From: Megaustenia siamemsis
Taxonomy: Eukaryota > Mollusca > Gastropoda > Stylommatophora > Ariophantidae
Direction of reading: 5' to 3'
Length of the DNA: 64,000 nt
NCBI GenBank assembly: GCA_032433765.1
Contig: JAVIAB010000059.1
Span: 62,111,178 to 62,175,177, forward strand
Each line of letters starts with the position of its first letter. The stretch's first letter is position 1. This document shows positions 1-10,002 of this stretch, piece after piece. The translations under genes and the position numbers were made by a program. A model generated the notes under the pieces. That model was not told the origin of the DNA, ran no database searches, and saw nothing but the letters and a program-made list of their open reading frames with translations.

Positions 1-290
1 GTATGTCGTGATGGGTGTACGGAGGTCGTCTAGTGTGTCATATTGGGTGTATAGAGGGCGTTTAGTGTGTCATGATGGTTGTATAGGGGTCGGCTAGTGT
101 GTCATATTGGGTGTATAGAGGGCGTCTAGTGTGTCATGATGGGTGTATGTAGGTCGTTTAGTGTGTCATATTGGGTGTATAGAGGGCGTTTAGTGTGTCG
201 TGAGGGGTGTATGGAGGTCGTCTACTGTGTCGTGAGGGGTGTATGGAGGTCATCTAGTGTGGTATGTGTGGTGTATGGCGGTTGTCTGGT
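1..290. repeat. 36-bp tandem array, outer end of left arm
   Basis: Degenerate units of about 36 bp built on GTGTATGGAGGTCGTCTAGT and GTGTCATGATGG, alternating with a variant containing ATATTGGGTGTATAGAGG. The mirror array is at 7370-7908. Confidence 0.9.
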
Positions 291-619
291 ATATCATACT
301 TTAATCAACCAATAAGAAAAATGAAGGAACATTACATTCAACATTACTTATCTTAACTACTTTACATCAATACAGTTGAATAACGTGTTATCGTTAAGTC
401 TTACCATACTTTAAGAGAAAACATTCAAACTTACAGCGTAAAATATAGTCTCAATCATCTACACCGAATATAACCTGTTATCGATAAGCCTTAACATACG
501 TTAAGAGAAAACAAGCCAACTTACTGTGCAAAAATCCGCTAGTGTGAACAGTAACTTTCCTAGAATCAACCAAACTTATAACGCCGTCTAGTTTAAATAT
601 AACCTGGTAAGAAATGAAT

Positions 620-790
620 AAATTAGCCAATCAGCGAGTGACTATGCCAACATCGCTTGATATCGGGATTAACCAATCAGAAAAGAGTATTAACATAGGA
701 GGCGGGGCAAAGAAATGGCTGACAGCTAGATTAACCAATCAGAAAAGCGCGTTAGCCCAAGCGTAGGTAGTGGCTGTCGGGTCAGCAGTG
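620..790 (+). promoter_or_regulatory. Promoter-like CCAAT/GC-box cluster in left arm
   Basis: Three CCAAT boxes (626-630, 672-676, 733-737), two of them in the identical context TTAACCAATCAGAAAA, plus a GC box GGCGGGGC at 701-708. A possible ATG follows at 798 and a good splice donor (CAG then GTAAGA) at 1019. The same cluster occurs inverted at about 6870-7040 in the right arm, so the two would fire toward each other across the palindrome. Promoter activity is inferred from motif clustering only. Confidence 0.4.
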
Positions 791-797
791 GGGAAAA

Positions 798-986
798 ATG
801 CGGGGTGGTGGGTTACTTGAACTCGTTTTGACCCCTGAGGCAATTCCAGAAGAGTTCTATGACCTCATTTTGACCGCTGAAGGCTTTAATACCAATGTTT
901 CCCACTTCAACGAACGACATACATCATTAAAGGTGATTACTTCAGCTCTTAGACTTTGGAGTTCCATATCTTTATCACTTGATTGA
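798..986 (+). other. Small open frame downstream of CCAAT cluster (62 codons), mirrored
   Basis: An open frame beginning MRGGGLLELV, of ordinary mixed composition. It has an identical inverted copy at 6676-6864. I do not recognise it. Identity between the arms is not evidence of selection because the whole arms are near-identical. A splice donor CAG/GTAAGA lies 33 bp after the stop, so the region may equally be a non-coding first exon. Confidence 0.25.
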
Positions 987-1029
987 ATGACAGACAACAG
1001 TAAAGATGATCATTTCAGGTAAGAAAACT

Positions 1030-2335
1030 TAGTTCCAAACCCTAAAATTTTGGTTCATACTCACAAAGTTGAACACAAACTCTACAAATTTAGGCCCAAA
1101 GTTGTAATTGTTAGACACGAAAGTCGTAAATGTTATATGCAAAGTCCAAAAGTTTGTCAAAAAGACAACCCAAACTCAAAATAGTTAGATGCAAAGCTCA
1201 AAATGTATATGCAAAGTCCAAAAAGTTACTCCAAAAGACAACTAATATAACACTTAACCCCAAAATTTCGTCTCATAACCAAAAAGTTGAACTCAAAACC
1301 CTAAAAATTTAGTCCCAAAGTGATACTAGTTCGACACAAAAGTCGTAAATGTTATATACAAAGTCTAAAAGTTTGTCAAAAAGACAACCCAAACTCAAAA
1401 TAGTTAGACACAAAACCCAACAATTTATAAGCAAAGTCCAAAAAGTTACTCCAAAAGACAACTAATGTAATACTTAATCCCAAAATTTCGGCTCATATGC
1501 ACAAAGTTGAACACGAACTCTACAAATTTAGTCCCAAAGTCGTAATTGTTAGACACGAAAGTCGTAAATGTTATATTCAAATCCAAAAGTTTGTTAAAAA
1601 GACAACCCAAACTCAAAATAGTTAGACACAAAACCCAACAATTTATAGGTAAAGTCCAAAAAGTTACTCCAAAAGACAACTAATGTAACACTTAACCCCA
1701 AAATTTCGTCTCATAACCAAACAGTTGAACTCAAAACCCTAAAAATTTAGTCCCAAAGTGATACTAGTTCGACACAAAAGTCGTAAATATTATATACAAA
1801 GTCCAAAAGTTTGTCAAAAAGACAACCCAAACTCAGAATAGTTAGACACAAAACCCAACAATTTATAAGCAAAGTCCAAAAAGTTACTCCAAAAGACAAC
1901 TAATGTAACACTTAACCCCAAAATTTCGTCTCATAACCAAAAAGTTGAACGCAAAACCCTACAAATTTTGTCTCAAAGTGATACTAGTTCGACACAAAAG
2001 TCGTAAATGTTATATTCAAAGGCCAAAACTTTGTCAAAAAGACAACCCAAACTCAGAATAGTTAGACACGAAAGGTCAAAAAAAAGTATATGCAAAGTCC
2101 AAAATTTTGTCAAAAAGACAACCCAAACTCAGAATATTTAGACACAAAAGACCAAATAGTTACATTCAAAGTCCAAAAGTTTGTCAAAAAGACAACCTTA
2201 ACTCAAAATAGTTAGACACAAAACCCAACGATTTATATGCAAAGTCCAAAAAGTTACTTCAAAAGACAACTAATATAACAACAAGCCCCAAAACTTCGTC
2301 TCATAACCAAAAAGTTGAACTCAAAACCCTAAAAA
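1030..2335. repeat. About 220-bp tandem array in left arm
   Basis: The landmark CCAAAAGACAACTAAT recurs at about 1231, 1451, 1669, 1889 and 2259, giving a unit near 220 bp. Each unit holds smaller internal periodicity (CAAAGTCCAAAA, ACACAAAACCCAAC). The right arm has the array shorter by about 370 bp. Confidence 0.9.
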
Positions 2336-2689
2336 AGTGTCCACTTATCAACCAAAGTCTTTAATACAGCTGAGAAAACCCTAATAAATAATTACAATTT
2401 ACTAAAAATGTTGCCCTTGATGATAGTTGCGACTGTGTCTAAATCATTATTGAAAATATTCATAGAACTCTAGTAAAAACCAAACACACTAAAACACCAC
2501 ATTGAAAGAATGAACTTAAAGTTCACGCCCCTGTCACAACTCTGCTAAGAAAAGTACTGCAAAGCATGAAAGTTATGTCCCCTGCTATAACTCTACTAAA
2601 CGAAAGTATTACCAAACACGTAGGTTACACTCCTGCCATAACCCACTAAGAAAAACAAGATTTTGCTTAAAATACCACATTTATGATTG

Positions 2690-3835
2690 TTACGCCCCTT
2701 GTCCCTTTATGAAGGGCCGCCCATGAAACTGTTAGAAATAGTAAATTTAACCTAGTGGCATACCCCAGATGTTATATTAGACATCCCCATAGCAAAAATT
2801 TACTTAAAAGTCACTTTTATGGTGGTTACGCCCCTTGATCCTTTATGAGGGGACGCCCATGAAACTGTTAGAAATAGTAAATTAACACTCTATGGTTACT
2901 CCAAACTTTACATTAGACACCCCCATAGCAAAAATTTGCTTAAAAGTCACTTTTATGGTTGTTACTCCCCTTGAGCCTTTATGAGGGGACGCCCATGAAA
3001 CTGTTAAAAATAGTAAATTTAACCTCTAGGCTTACCCCAAACTTTATATTTAACATCCCCGTATCAAGAATTTACATAAAAACAACTTTTGAAATTACTA
3101 CCCCTGTACCCATTTTTGGCGGTTACGCCCATGAAACTGTTAAAAATAGTAAATTTAACATATAGACATACCCCAAACTTTATATTAAGCATCCCCGTAT
3201 CAAGAATTTACATAAAAACAACTTTTGAAATTACTACCCCTGTACCCATTTTTGGCGGTTACGCCCATGAAATCGATAAAAAATTGAAATTTAACACCTA
3301 GACATACCCCAAACTTTATAATAAACATCCCCGTATCAAGAATTTACATAAAAACAACTTTTGAAATTACTACCCCAGTACCCATTTTTGGCGGTTACGC
3401 CCATGAAACTGTTAAAAATAGTCAATATAACATCTAGACATACCCCAAACTTCATTTTAGTCATCCCTGTATCAAGAATTTACATAAAAACAACTTTTGA
3501 AATTACTACCCCTGTACCCATTTTTGGCGGTTACGCCCATGAAACTGTTAAAAATTGTCAATTTAACATCTAGACATACTCCAAACTTCATTTTAGTCAT
3601 CCCCATATCAAGAATTTACATAAAAACAACTTTTGAAATTACTACCCCTGTACCCATTTTTGGCGGTTACGCCCATGAAACTGTTAAAAATTGTCAATTT
3701 AACATCTAGACATACTCCAAACTTCATTTTAGTCATCCCCATATCAAGAATTTACATAAAAACAACTTTTGAAATTACTACCCCTGTACCCATTTTTGGC
3801 GGTTACGCCCATGAAATCGCTAAAAAAAATTGAAG
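2690..3835. repeat. 136-bp tandem array in left arm
   Basis: Units with TTTTTGGCGGTTACGCCCAT recur every 136 bp (matching points at 3089, 3225, 3361, 3497, 3633). More diverged units lie at 2690-2990 and carry CTTTATGAGGGGACGCCCAT. Because 136 is not a multiple of three, the short overlapping frames seen in it are repeat by-products. Confidence 0.9.
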
Positions 3836-3938
3836 TTTAACCTATTGGCATACATCAAACATAATATGTGACACGCCCATGTATCAAATTTGCCTAAAAA
3901 ATCAACCAAAAATTAGTAGTATACAATGTCACTTAGGA

Positions 3939-4094
3939 CCGTGGAAAGTGCTTCCAGAAGCACCTAAATCCTTATATAAATAGTCTACCCGTACATGGAA
4001 GCACATAATTCCTTATATGCGAGTCTACCCTCACATGGAAGCACATTTTTTCCTTATATGAGAGTCTACCGTTTTTCCTTATATGAGAGTCTAA
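3939..4094. repeat. Central spacer of the palindrome with 40-43-bp repeats
   Basis: 156 bp that are not part of the inverted repeat. They contain about four degenerate direct repeats built on CCTTATATGAGAGTCTACC and ACATGGAAGCACAT (from about 3970 to 4092). There is also a small hairpin, GTGCTTCCAGAAGCAC, at 3948-3963. If the arms are transposon termini, this is the join between two elements or the former target sequence. Confidence 0.85.
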
Positions 4095-7000
4095 TCCTAA
4101 TTGACATTGTATACTACTAATTTTTGGTTGATTTTTTAGGCAAATTTGATACATGGGCGTGTCACATATTATGTTTGATGTATGCCAATAGGTTAAACTT
4201 CAATTTTTTTTATCGATTTCATGGGCGTAACCGCCAAAAATGGGTACAGGGGTAGTAATTTCAAAAGTTGTTTTTATGTAAATTCTTGATATGGGGATGA
4301 CTAAAATGAAGTTTGGAGTATGTCTAGATGTTAAATTGACAATTTTTAACAGTTTCATGGGCGTAACCGCCAAAAATGGGTACAGGGGTAGTAATTTCAA
4401 AAGTTGTTTTTATGTAAATTCTTGATATGGGGATGACTAAAATGAAGTTTGGAGTATGTCTAGATGTTAAATTGACAATTTTTAACAGTTTCATGGGCGT
4501 AACCGCCAAAAATGGGTACAGGGGTAGTAATTTCAAAAGTTGTTTTTATGTAAATTCTTGATACAGGGATGACTAAAATGAAGTTTGGGGTATGTCTAGA
4601 TGTTATATTGACTATTTTTAACAGTTTCATGGGCGTAACCGCCAAAAATGGGTACTGGGGTAGTAATTTCAAAAGTTGTTTTTATGTAAATTCTTGATAC
4701 GGGGATGTTTATTATAAAGTTTGGGGTATGTCTAGGTGTTAAATTTCAATTTTTTATCGATTTCATGGGCGTAACCGCCAAAAATGGGTACAGGGGTAGT
4801 AATTTCAAAAGTTTTTTTATGTAAATTCTTGATACGGGGATGCTTAATATAAAGTTTGGGGTATGTCTATATGTTAAATTTACTATTTTTAACAGTTTCA
4901 TGGGCGTAACCGCAAAAATGGGTACAGGGGTAGTAATTTCAAAAGTTGTTTTTATGTAAATTCTTGATACGGGGATGTTAAATATAAAGTTTGGGGTAAG
5001 CCTAGAGGTTAAATTTACTATTTTTAACAGTTTCATGGGCGTCCCCTCATAAAGGCTCAAGGGGAGTAACAACCATAAAAGTGACTTTTAAGCAAATTTT
5101 TGCTATGGGGGTGTCTAATGTAAAGTTTGGAGTAACCATAGAGTGTTAATTTACTATTTCTAACAGTTTCATGGGCGTCCCCTCATAAAGGGTCAAGGGG
5201 CGTAACCACCATAAAAGTGACTTTTAAGTAAATTTTTGCTATGGGGATGTCTAATATAACATCTGGGGTATGCCACTAGGTTAAATTTACTATTTCTAAC
5301 AGTTTCATGGGCGGCCCTTCATAAAGGGACAAGGGGCGTAACAATCATAAATGTGGTATTTTAAGCAAAATCTTGTTTTTCTTAGTGGGTTATGGCAGGA
5401 GTGTAACCTACGTGTTTGGTAATACTTTCGTTTAGTAGAGTTATAGCAGGGGACATAACTTTCATGCTTTGCAGTACTTTTCTTAGCAGAGTTGTGACAG
5501 GGGCGTGAACTTTAAGTTCATTCTTTCAATGTGGTGTTTTAGTGTGTTTGGTTTTTACTAGAGTTCTATGAATATTTTCAATAATGATTTAGACACAGTC
5601 GCAACTATCATCAAGGGCAACATTTTTAGTAAATTGTAATTATTTATTAGGGTTTTCTCAGCTGTATTAAAGACTTTGGTTGATAAGTGGACACTTTTTT
5701 AGGGTTTTGCGTTCAACTTTTTGGTTATGAGACGAAATTTTGGGGTTAAGTGTTACATTAGTTGTCTTTTGGAGTAACTTTTTGGACTTTGCCTATAAAT
5801 TGTTGGGTTTTGTGTCTAACTATTCTGAGTTTGGGTTGTCTTTTTGACAAACTTTTGGACTTTGTATATAATATTTACGACTTTTGTGTCGAACTAGTAT
5901 CACTTTGGGACTAAATTTTTAGGGTTTTGAGTTCAACTGTTTGGTTATGAGACGAAATTTTGGGGTTAAGTGTTACATTAGTTGTCTTTTGGAGTAACTT
6001 TTTGGACTTTACCTATAAATTGTTGGGTTTTGTGTCTAACTATTTTGAGTTTGGGTTGTCTTTTTAACAAACTTTTGGATTTGAATATAACATTTACGAC
6101 TTTCGTGTCTAACAATTACGACTTTGGGACTAAATTTGTAGAGTTCGTGTTCAACTTTGTGCATATGAGCCGAAATTTTGGGATTAAGTATTACATTAGT
6201 TGTCTTTTGGAGTAACTTTTTGGACTTTGCTTATAAATTGTTGGGTTTTGTGTCTAACTATTTTGAGTTTGGGTTGTCTTTTTGACAAACTTTTAGACTT
6301 TGTATATAACATTTACGACTTTTGTATCGAACTAGTATCACTTTGGGACTAAATTTTTAGGGTTTTGAGTTCAACTTTTTGGTTATGAGACGAAATTTTG
6401 GGGTTAAGTGTTATATTAGTTGTCTTTTGGAGTAACTTTTTGGACTTTGCATATACATTTTTGAGCTTTGCATCTAACTATTTTGAGTTTGGGTTGTCTT
6501 TTTGACAAACTTTTGGACTTTGCATATAACATTTACGACTTTCGTGTCTAACAATTACAACTTTGGGCCTAAATTTGTAGAGTTTGTGTTCAACTTTGTG
6601 AGTATGAACCAAAATTTTAGGGTTTGGAACTAAGTTTTCTTACCTGAAATGATCATCTTTACTGTTGTCTGTCATTCAATCAAGTGATAAAGATATGGAA
6701 CTCCAAAGTCTAAGAGCTGAAGTAATCACCTTTAATGATGTATGTCGTTCGTTGAAGTGGGAAACATTGGTATTAAAGCCTTCAGCGGTCAAAATGAGGT
6801 CATAGAACTCTTCTGGAATTGCCTCAGGGGTCAAAACGAGTTCAAGTAACCCACCACCCCGCATTTTTCCCCCACTGCTGACCCGACAGCCACTACCTAC
6901 GCTTGGGCTAACGCGCTTTTCTGATTGGTTAATCTAGCTGTCAGCCATTTCTTTGCCCCGCCTCCTATGTTAATACTCTTTTCTGATTGGTTAATCCCGA

Positions 7001-7661
7001 TATCAAGCGATGTTGGCATAGTCACTCGCTGATTGGCTAATTTATTCATTTCTTACCAGGTTATATTTAAACTAGACGGCGTTATAAGTTTGGTTGATTC
7101 AAGGAAAGTTACTGTTCACACTAGCGGATTTTTGCACAGTAAGTTGGCTTGTTTTCTCTTAACGTATGTTAAGGCTTATCGATAACAGGTTATATTCGGT
7201 GTAGATGATTGAGACTATATTTTACGCTGTAAGTTTGAATGTTTTCTCTTAAAGTATGGTAAGACTTAACGATAACACGTTATTCAACTGTATTGATGTA
7301 AAGTAGTTAAGATAAGTAATGTTGAATGTAATGTTCCTTCATTTTTCTTATTGGTTGATTAAAGTATGATATACCAGACAACCGCCATACACCACACATA
7401 CCACACTAGATGACCTCCATACACCCCTCACGACACAGTAGACGACCTCCATACACCCCTCACGACACACTAAACGCCCTCTATACACCCAATATGACAC
7501 ACTAAACGACCTACATACACCCATCATGACACACTAGACGCCCTCTATACACCCAATATGACACACTAGCCGACCCCTATACAACCATCATGACACACTA
7601 AACGCCCTCTATACACCCAATATGACACACTAGACGACCTCCGTACACCCATCACGACATA
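4095..7661. repeat. Right arm of giant inverted repeat
   Basis: Reverse complement of 1-3938. Differences seen: about 370 bp missing near 5702, where left-arm positions about 1958 and 2328 are fused; a two-base loss in the GCGGTTACGCC motif near 4912; a shortened T-run near 4811; and isolated substitutions (for example near 7098). The deletion lies between two copies of the 220-bp repeat, as expected from unequal recombination or slippage. Confidence 0.95.
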
Positions 7662-7908
7662 CTAGCCGACCTCCATTGACCCATCACGGCACACTAGACG
7701 ACCCCTATACAACCATCATGACACACCAGACGACCCCTATACAACCATCATGACACACTAAACGCCCTCTATACACCCAATATGACACACTAGACGACCT
7801 CCGTACACCCATCACGACATACTAGCCGACCTCCATTGACCCATCACGGCACACTAGACGACCCCTATACAGCCCTTATTACACACTAGGCGACCTCCAT
7901 ACACCCAT
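7366..7908. repeat. 36-bp tandem array, outer end of right arm and beyond
   Basis: Inverted version of the array at 1-290, continuing about 250 bp past the last position that can be paired inside this window. Units carry CACACTAGACGACC and CCATACACCCATCA. It stops abruptly at about 7908 against the polymerase remnant. A larger unit of about 150 bp is itself duplicated (7640-7720 versus 7795-7870). Confidence 0.9.
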
Positions 7909-7911
7909 CGC

Positions 7912-8289
7912 TGCGATGAACATACTAGCAAGACAGACTGTATAAACTGTAAGGGTGTTAAAGCATACACCAAACGAACGCCCGGGCTTTTTAAACTAGA
8001 GTACGAAGGGACAGCTCTTGTTAGCTTATGTAGTAAGACGTACCATTGTAGTGGGGATTACGATAAAATCAGTTGTAAAGGGTTAAGCAAGCAACACAAC
8101 AAAGTAGATAAAGATATGTTTTTAGAGGTTCTCGCCACGCAAAAGGCCAAGGGTGGGAAAAATGTAGGTTTCAAAGTCTTAAATAATACCATATTTTCCT
8201 ACAGTCAAACAAGAAATGCTCTTTCCTATTTCTATATAAAAAGAAAGGTAGCTGATGATAACGTCTCGACTACGCCTTTAGATATTTAA
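7912..8289 (+). pseudogene. C-terminal fragment of family B DNA polymerase (Polinton/adintovirus-type)
   Basis: 126 codons open from 7912 to a TAA at 8287-8289, with no start of their own. The frame shows the features I associate with the extreme C-terminus of protein-primed (organellar/viral type) family B DNA polymerases of Polinton/Maverick elements and adintoviruses. These are a TPGLFK block followed by acidic residues, LCSKTY, SCKGLSK, a GFKVLNN block, YFYIKRKV and a terminal STTPLDI before the stop. Such polymerases replicate the linear element genome from a terminal protein. The 5' nine-tenths of the gene is absent: the reading frame runs straight out of the 36-bp satellite. An AT-rich stretch with AATAAA-like signals (8468-8485) follows and could be the gene's polyadenylation region. 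Assignment is from recognition of the tail only; a profile search would settle it. Confidence 0.65.
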
Positions 8290-8652
8290 CTCTTTACACT
8301 ACCAGCTTAGCCTAACCAGGAATCTCTAACAGTTTCACCCCTTATGATTCATCGACGCCACATAGCTAAGCCGACGCGCAACTACCTAGCTATAAATAAA
8401 TGTTATCCTTGTACTATATATTTACTCAATGTAATGAGTATTTTGTAATGTTATACACCTATTGAGATAATAAAAGAATAAAATATATCTTTGTCTTCTG
8501 TTTTATATTGATTGTTTTTTCATTGATGTTGTATAATCTACTAACCTATCACTAACGATCAAGTACATAAAGAACTCCAAAGTCAGCATACACCAGACAT
8601 AAACAGGTCACTTCCGGGGTCACTGGGACCAGCGGTCACGGTTAACTCCCCC
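8290..8652. other. Non-coding flank of the polymerase remnant
   Basis: AT-rich sequence with AATAAAAGAATAAAAT near 8470 (possible polyadenylation signals for the polymerase fragment). No gene seen. It probably contains the outer boundary of the rearranged element, but no terminal repeat partner is visible in this window. Confidence 0.4.
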
Positions 8653-8693
8653 TGCGCCGCACGCTTTATGCGCGCCGCGCGCCGCGCGCCGCC
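8653..8693. other. CGCG-rich block
   Basis: A 41-bp block consisting almost wholly of G and C with alternating GCGC/CGCG (TGCGCGCCGCGCGCCGCG within it), in otherwise AT-rich DNA. It could mark the edge of the polymerase-bearing element or be a Z-DNA-prone or CpG-dense regulatory patch. Confidence 0.5.
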
Positions 8694-8880
8694 CTATATA
8701 TCTTTGTTAATTTACGGGCCAAATAATAAACAGTTACACCCTTGTATACTACTAATGTGTCAGTCTCTTTGTCTTTGTTCTATACCTAGGTGTCAGCATG
8801 TCTATTTATCCACCTACATATGTCCTGCAGCCTGTCTATTTATATATCAACATATAAAATCATCTTTATGTACAACATAC

Positions 8881-8955
8881 CTTATAAGGGCAGTCATCTC
8901 CCAGTACAAGATTAACCAAGAAAACAATCTTTATGAATGAAGCTACATAGTCCAT
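8881..8955 (-). CDS. Signal-peptide exon of a fourth LRR paralogue (partial gene)
   Basis: 25 codons from ATG 8955-8953 to a donor AAG/GTATGT at 8881/8880. The peptide MDYVASFIKIVFLVNLVLG is a hydrophobic signal peptide and is followed by DDCPYK, exactly as in exon 1 of genes A, B and C. The remaining exons would have to lie to the left. None is found between 8880 and position 1, where the giant palindrome sits, so the gene either continues past the window edge or has been broken by that element. Confidence 0.75.
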
Positions 8956-8989
8956 TTTTTTCCTTTTATGAAACCTGTTGATTATAGTG

Positions 8990-9100
8990 AAAGAAAAGTT
9001 ATTACAGAACTGATACGATGCACTGTAGATAGAAGATTGTAGAAGGACATGATGACCTACGCCAACCGGCATGGTCATCATGATGATGATGAAAGTTATT
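8990..9100 (+). mobile_element. RTE-like LINE 3' end
   Basis: Ends in the motif CACTGTAGATAGAAGATTGT, then CTACGCCAACCGGCATGG and a GATGATGATGATG tail. This is the same 3' terminus as the LINE copies at 44.9 and 58.8 kb. It is inserted just upstream of the signal-peptide exon. Confidence 0.7.
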
Positions 9101-9339
9101 AATTTCGTTGTTTATAATATTGTTAATTTTTCTTTTAGAAATATGTGCAGATGCTTTCTGGTTTTGTTTTTAATTATTAGCGTTTATTTTGTTACATACC
9201 TCCATCTATACGTTCATTTTGTTACATTTACTTTCGTTTAAAAAATATATATGTTTATTTCCTTTTAATAACTGGGAATATCTTCATCCTAACGTTGTGC
9301 TACTAATGCCAGACCTGGACCCTAGATGCAAGAACAATA

Positions 9340-9700
9340 AGTAAAATAACCTCTACTGAGATGAAATGTGTTAGACGAATGATAGGAAATAGTCTGAGAG
9401 ATAAAATCAGAAATGAAGAACTGAGAAAAAAAACCTGGAATATCCCCCGCCATAGAATACATAAAGAAACAACAGATAAAATGGTTGTCCACGTGACAAG
9501 GCAGAAAGATCAAAACACAACACAACGAGCCTTCAATAAACGTTGTGGGAATACCTGATCCAAGAGTAGACCACGAAAAAGATGGATTGACGGAATATTA
9601 GAAGCACTAGGAAACATAACAGCAGCAGAGGCGAACAAAAGAGCAAAAGTCCGCAAATTATATCTCCCCTCGACGCTGAAAGGTAAATGAGGAAGGAAAG
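9340..9700 (+). mobile_element. LINE fragment, C-terminal region of reverse transcriptase ORF
   Basis: The frame shows MKCVRRMIGNSLRDKIRNEE and, after an in-frame stop at 9556, RPRKRWIDGILEAL and LYLPSTLKGK. This is the arrangement at the C-terminus of many non-LTR retrotransposon polyproteins. Another copy of this family is at 29930-30135. Confidence 0.7.
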
Positions 9701-9904
9701 AAGAGGAAGAAAAGAAGAAAAATAAATGTGAGTGAATGAACGTTTTATAAGATGCATTAGTTTCTATTTTGTGTTAGCTTTATTCCCGTGTTGTTATACG
9801 GGATTATATTGTTTAATAAGTGGTACAGTATGATTTGTCAGATTTAGCGTTTTTATGCCTTTTCCTTTGCAATACTCGATCGACTCAACCTGAACTATGA
9901 ATTA

Positions 9905-10002
9905 TAGGGTTGTGTGTCCCTAGCAGAAAGCTGCGTCCACCACAGTCCGTCTAATTTATTCTCTTTCTCTAGCCAGATCTCTCACTTCTTCTGCTGTTAA
10001 GT
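9905..10002 (-). mobile_element. LINE 3' fragment (left part, split by MITE)
   Basis: Reverse strand carries the EEVRDLARERE-like and RRTVVD-like end of the LINE family also seen at 24.5 and 36.6 kb. It continues at 10630 after the MITE at 10003-10629. Confidence 0.65.

Larger units (their letters stand above)
1..3938. repeat. Left arm of giant inverted repeat (runs off left edge)
   Basis: The whole stretch reappears as its reverse complement at 4095-7661. Paired positions sum to 8033 near the centre, 8031 around 2959/5072 and 7661 outside about 2330. Landmarks that match exactly include the block at 798-986 (mirror 6676-6864) and at 1446-1679 (mirror 5982-6215). Only scattered substitutions and 1-2 base indels separate the arms in the parts I compared. 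The pairing is still perfect at position 1, so the arm continues to the left. Order from outside in: 36-bp tandem array, unique block with promoter-like motifs, 220-bp array, unique block 2340-2690, 136-bp array, unique tail. Confidence 0.95.

Noticed and set aside
2959..5072. Repeated 66-108 codon frames MKLLPLYPFLAVTP... in both arms
   Set aside because: They are the 136-bp satellite read in frame across one unit and a half. The unit is not a multiple of three and the frames overlap each other.
1..7661. Palindrome purely as a missed-adapter or hairpin-read artefact
   Set aside because: Not excluded, but less likely: there is a 156-bp non-palindromic spacer, a homology-mediated 370-bp difference between arms, and scattered substitutions. 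Kept as a caveat to be tested with spanning reads.
8668..8940. 90-codon plus-strand frame beginning MRAARRAPPY
   Set aside because: Runs from the CGCG block through low-complexity sequence and ends antisense to a supported signal-peptide exon.
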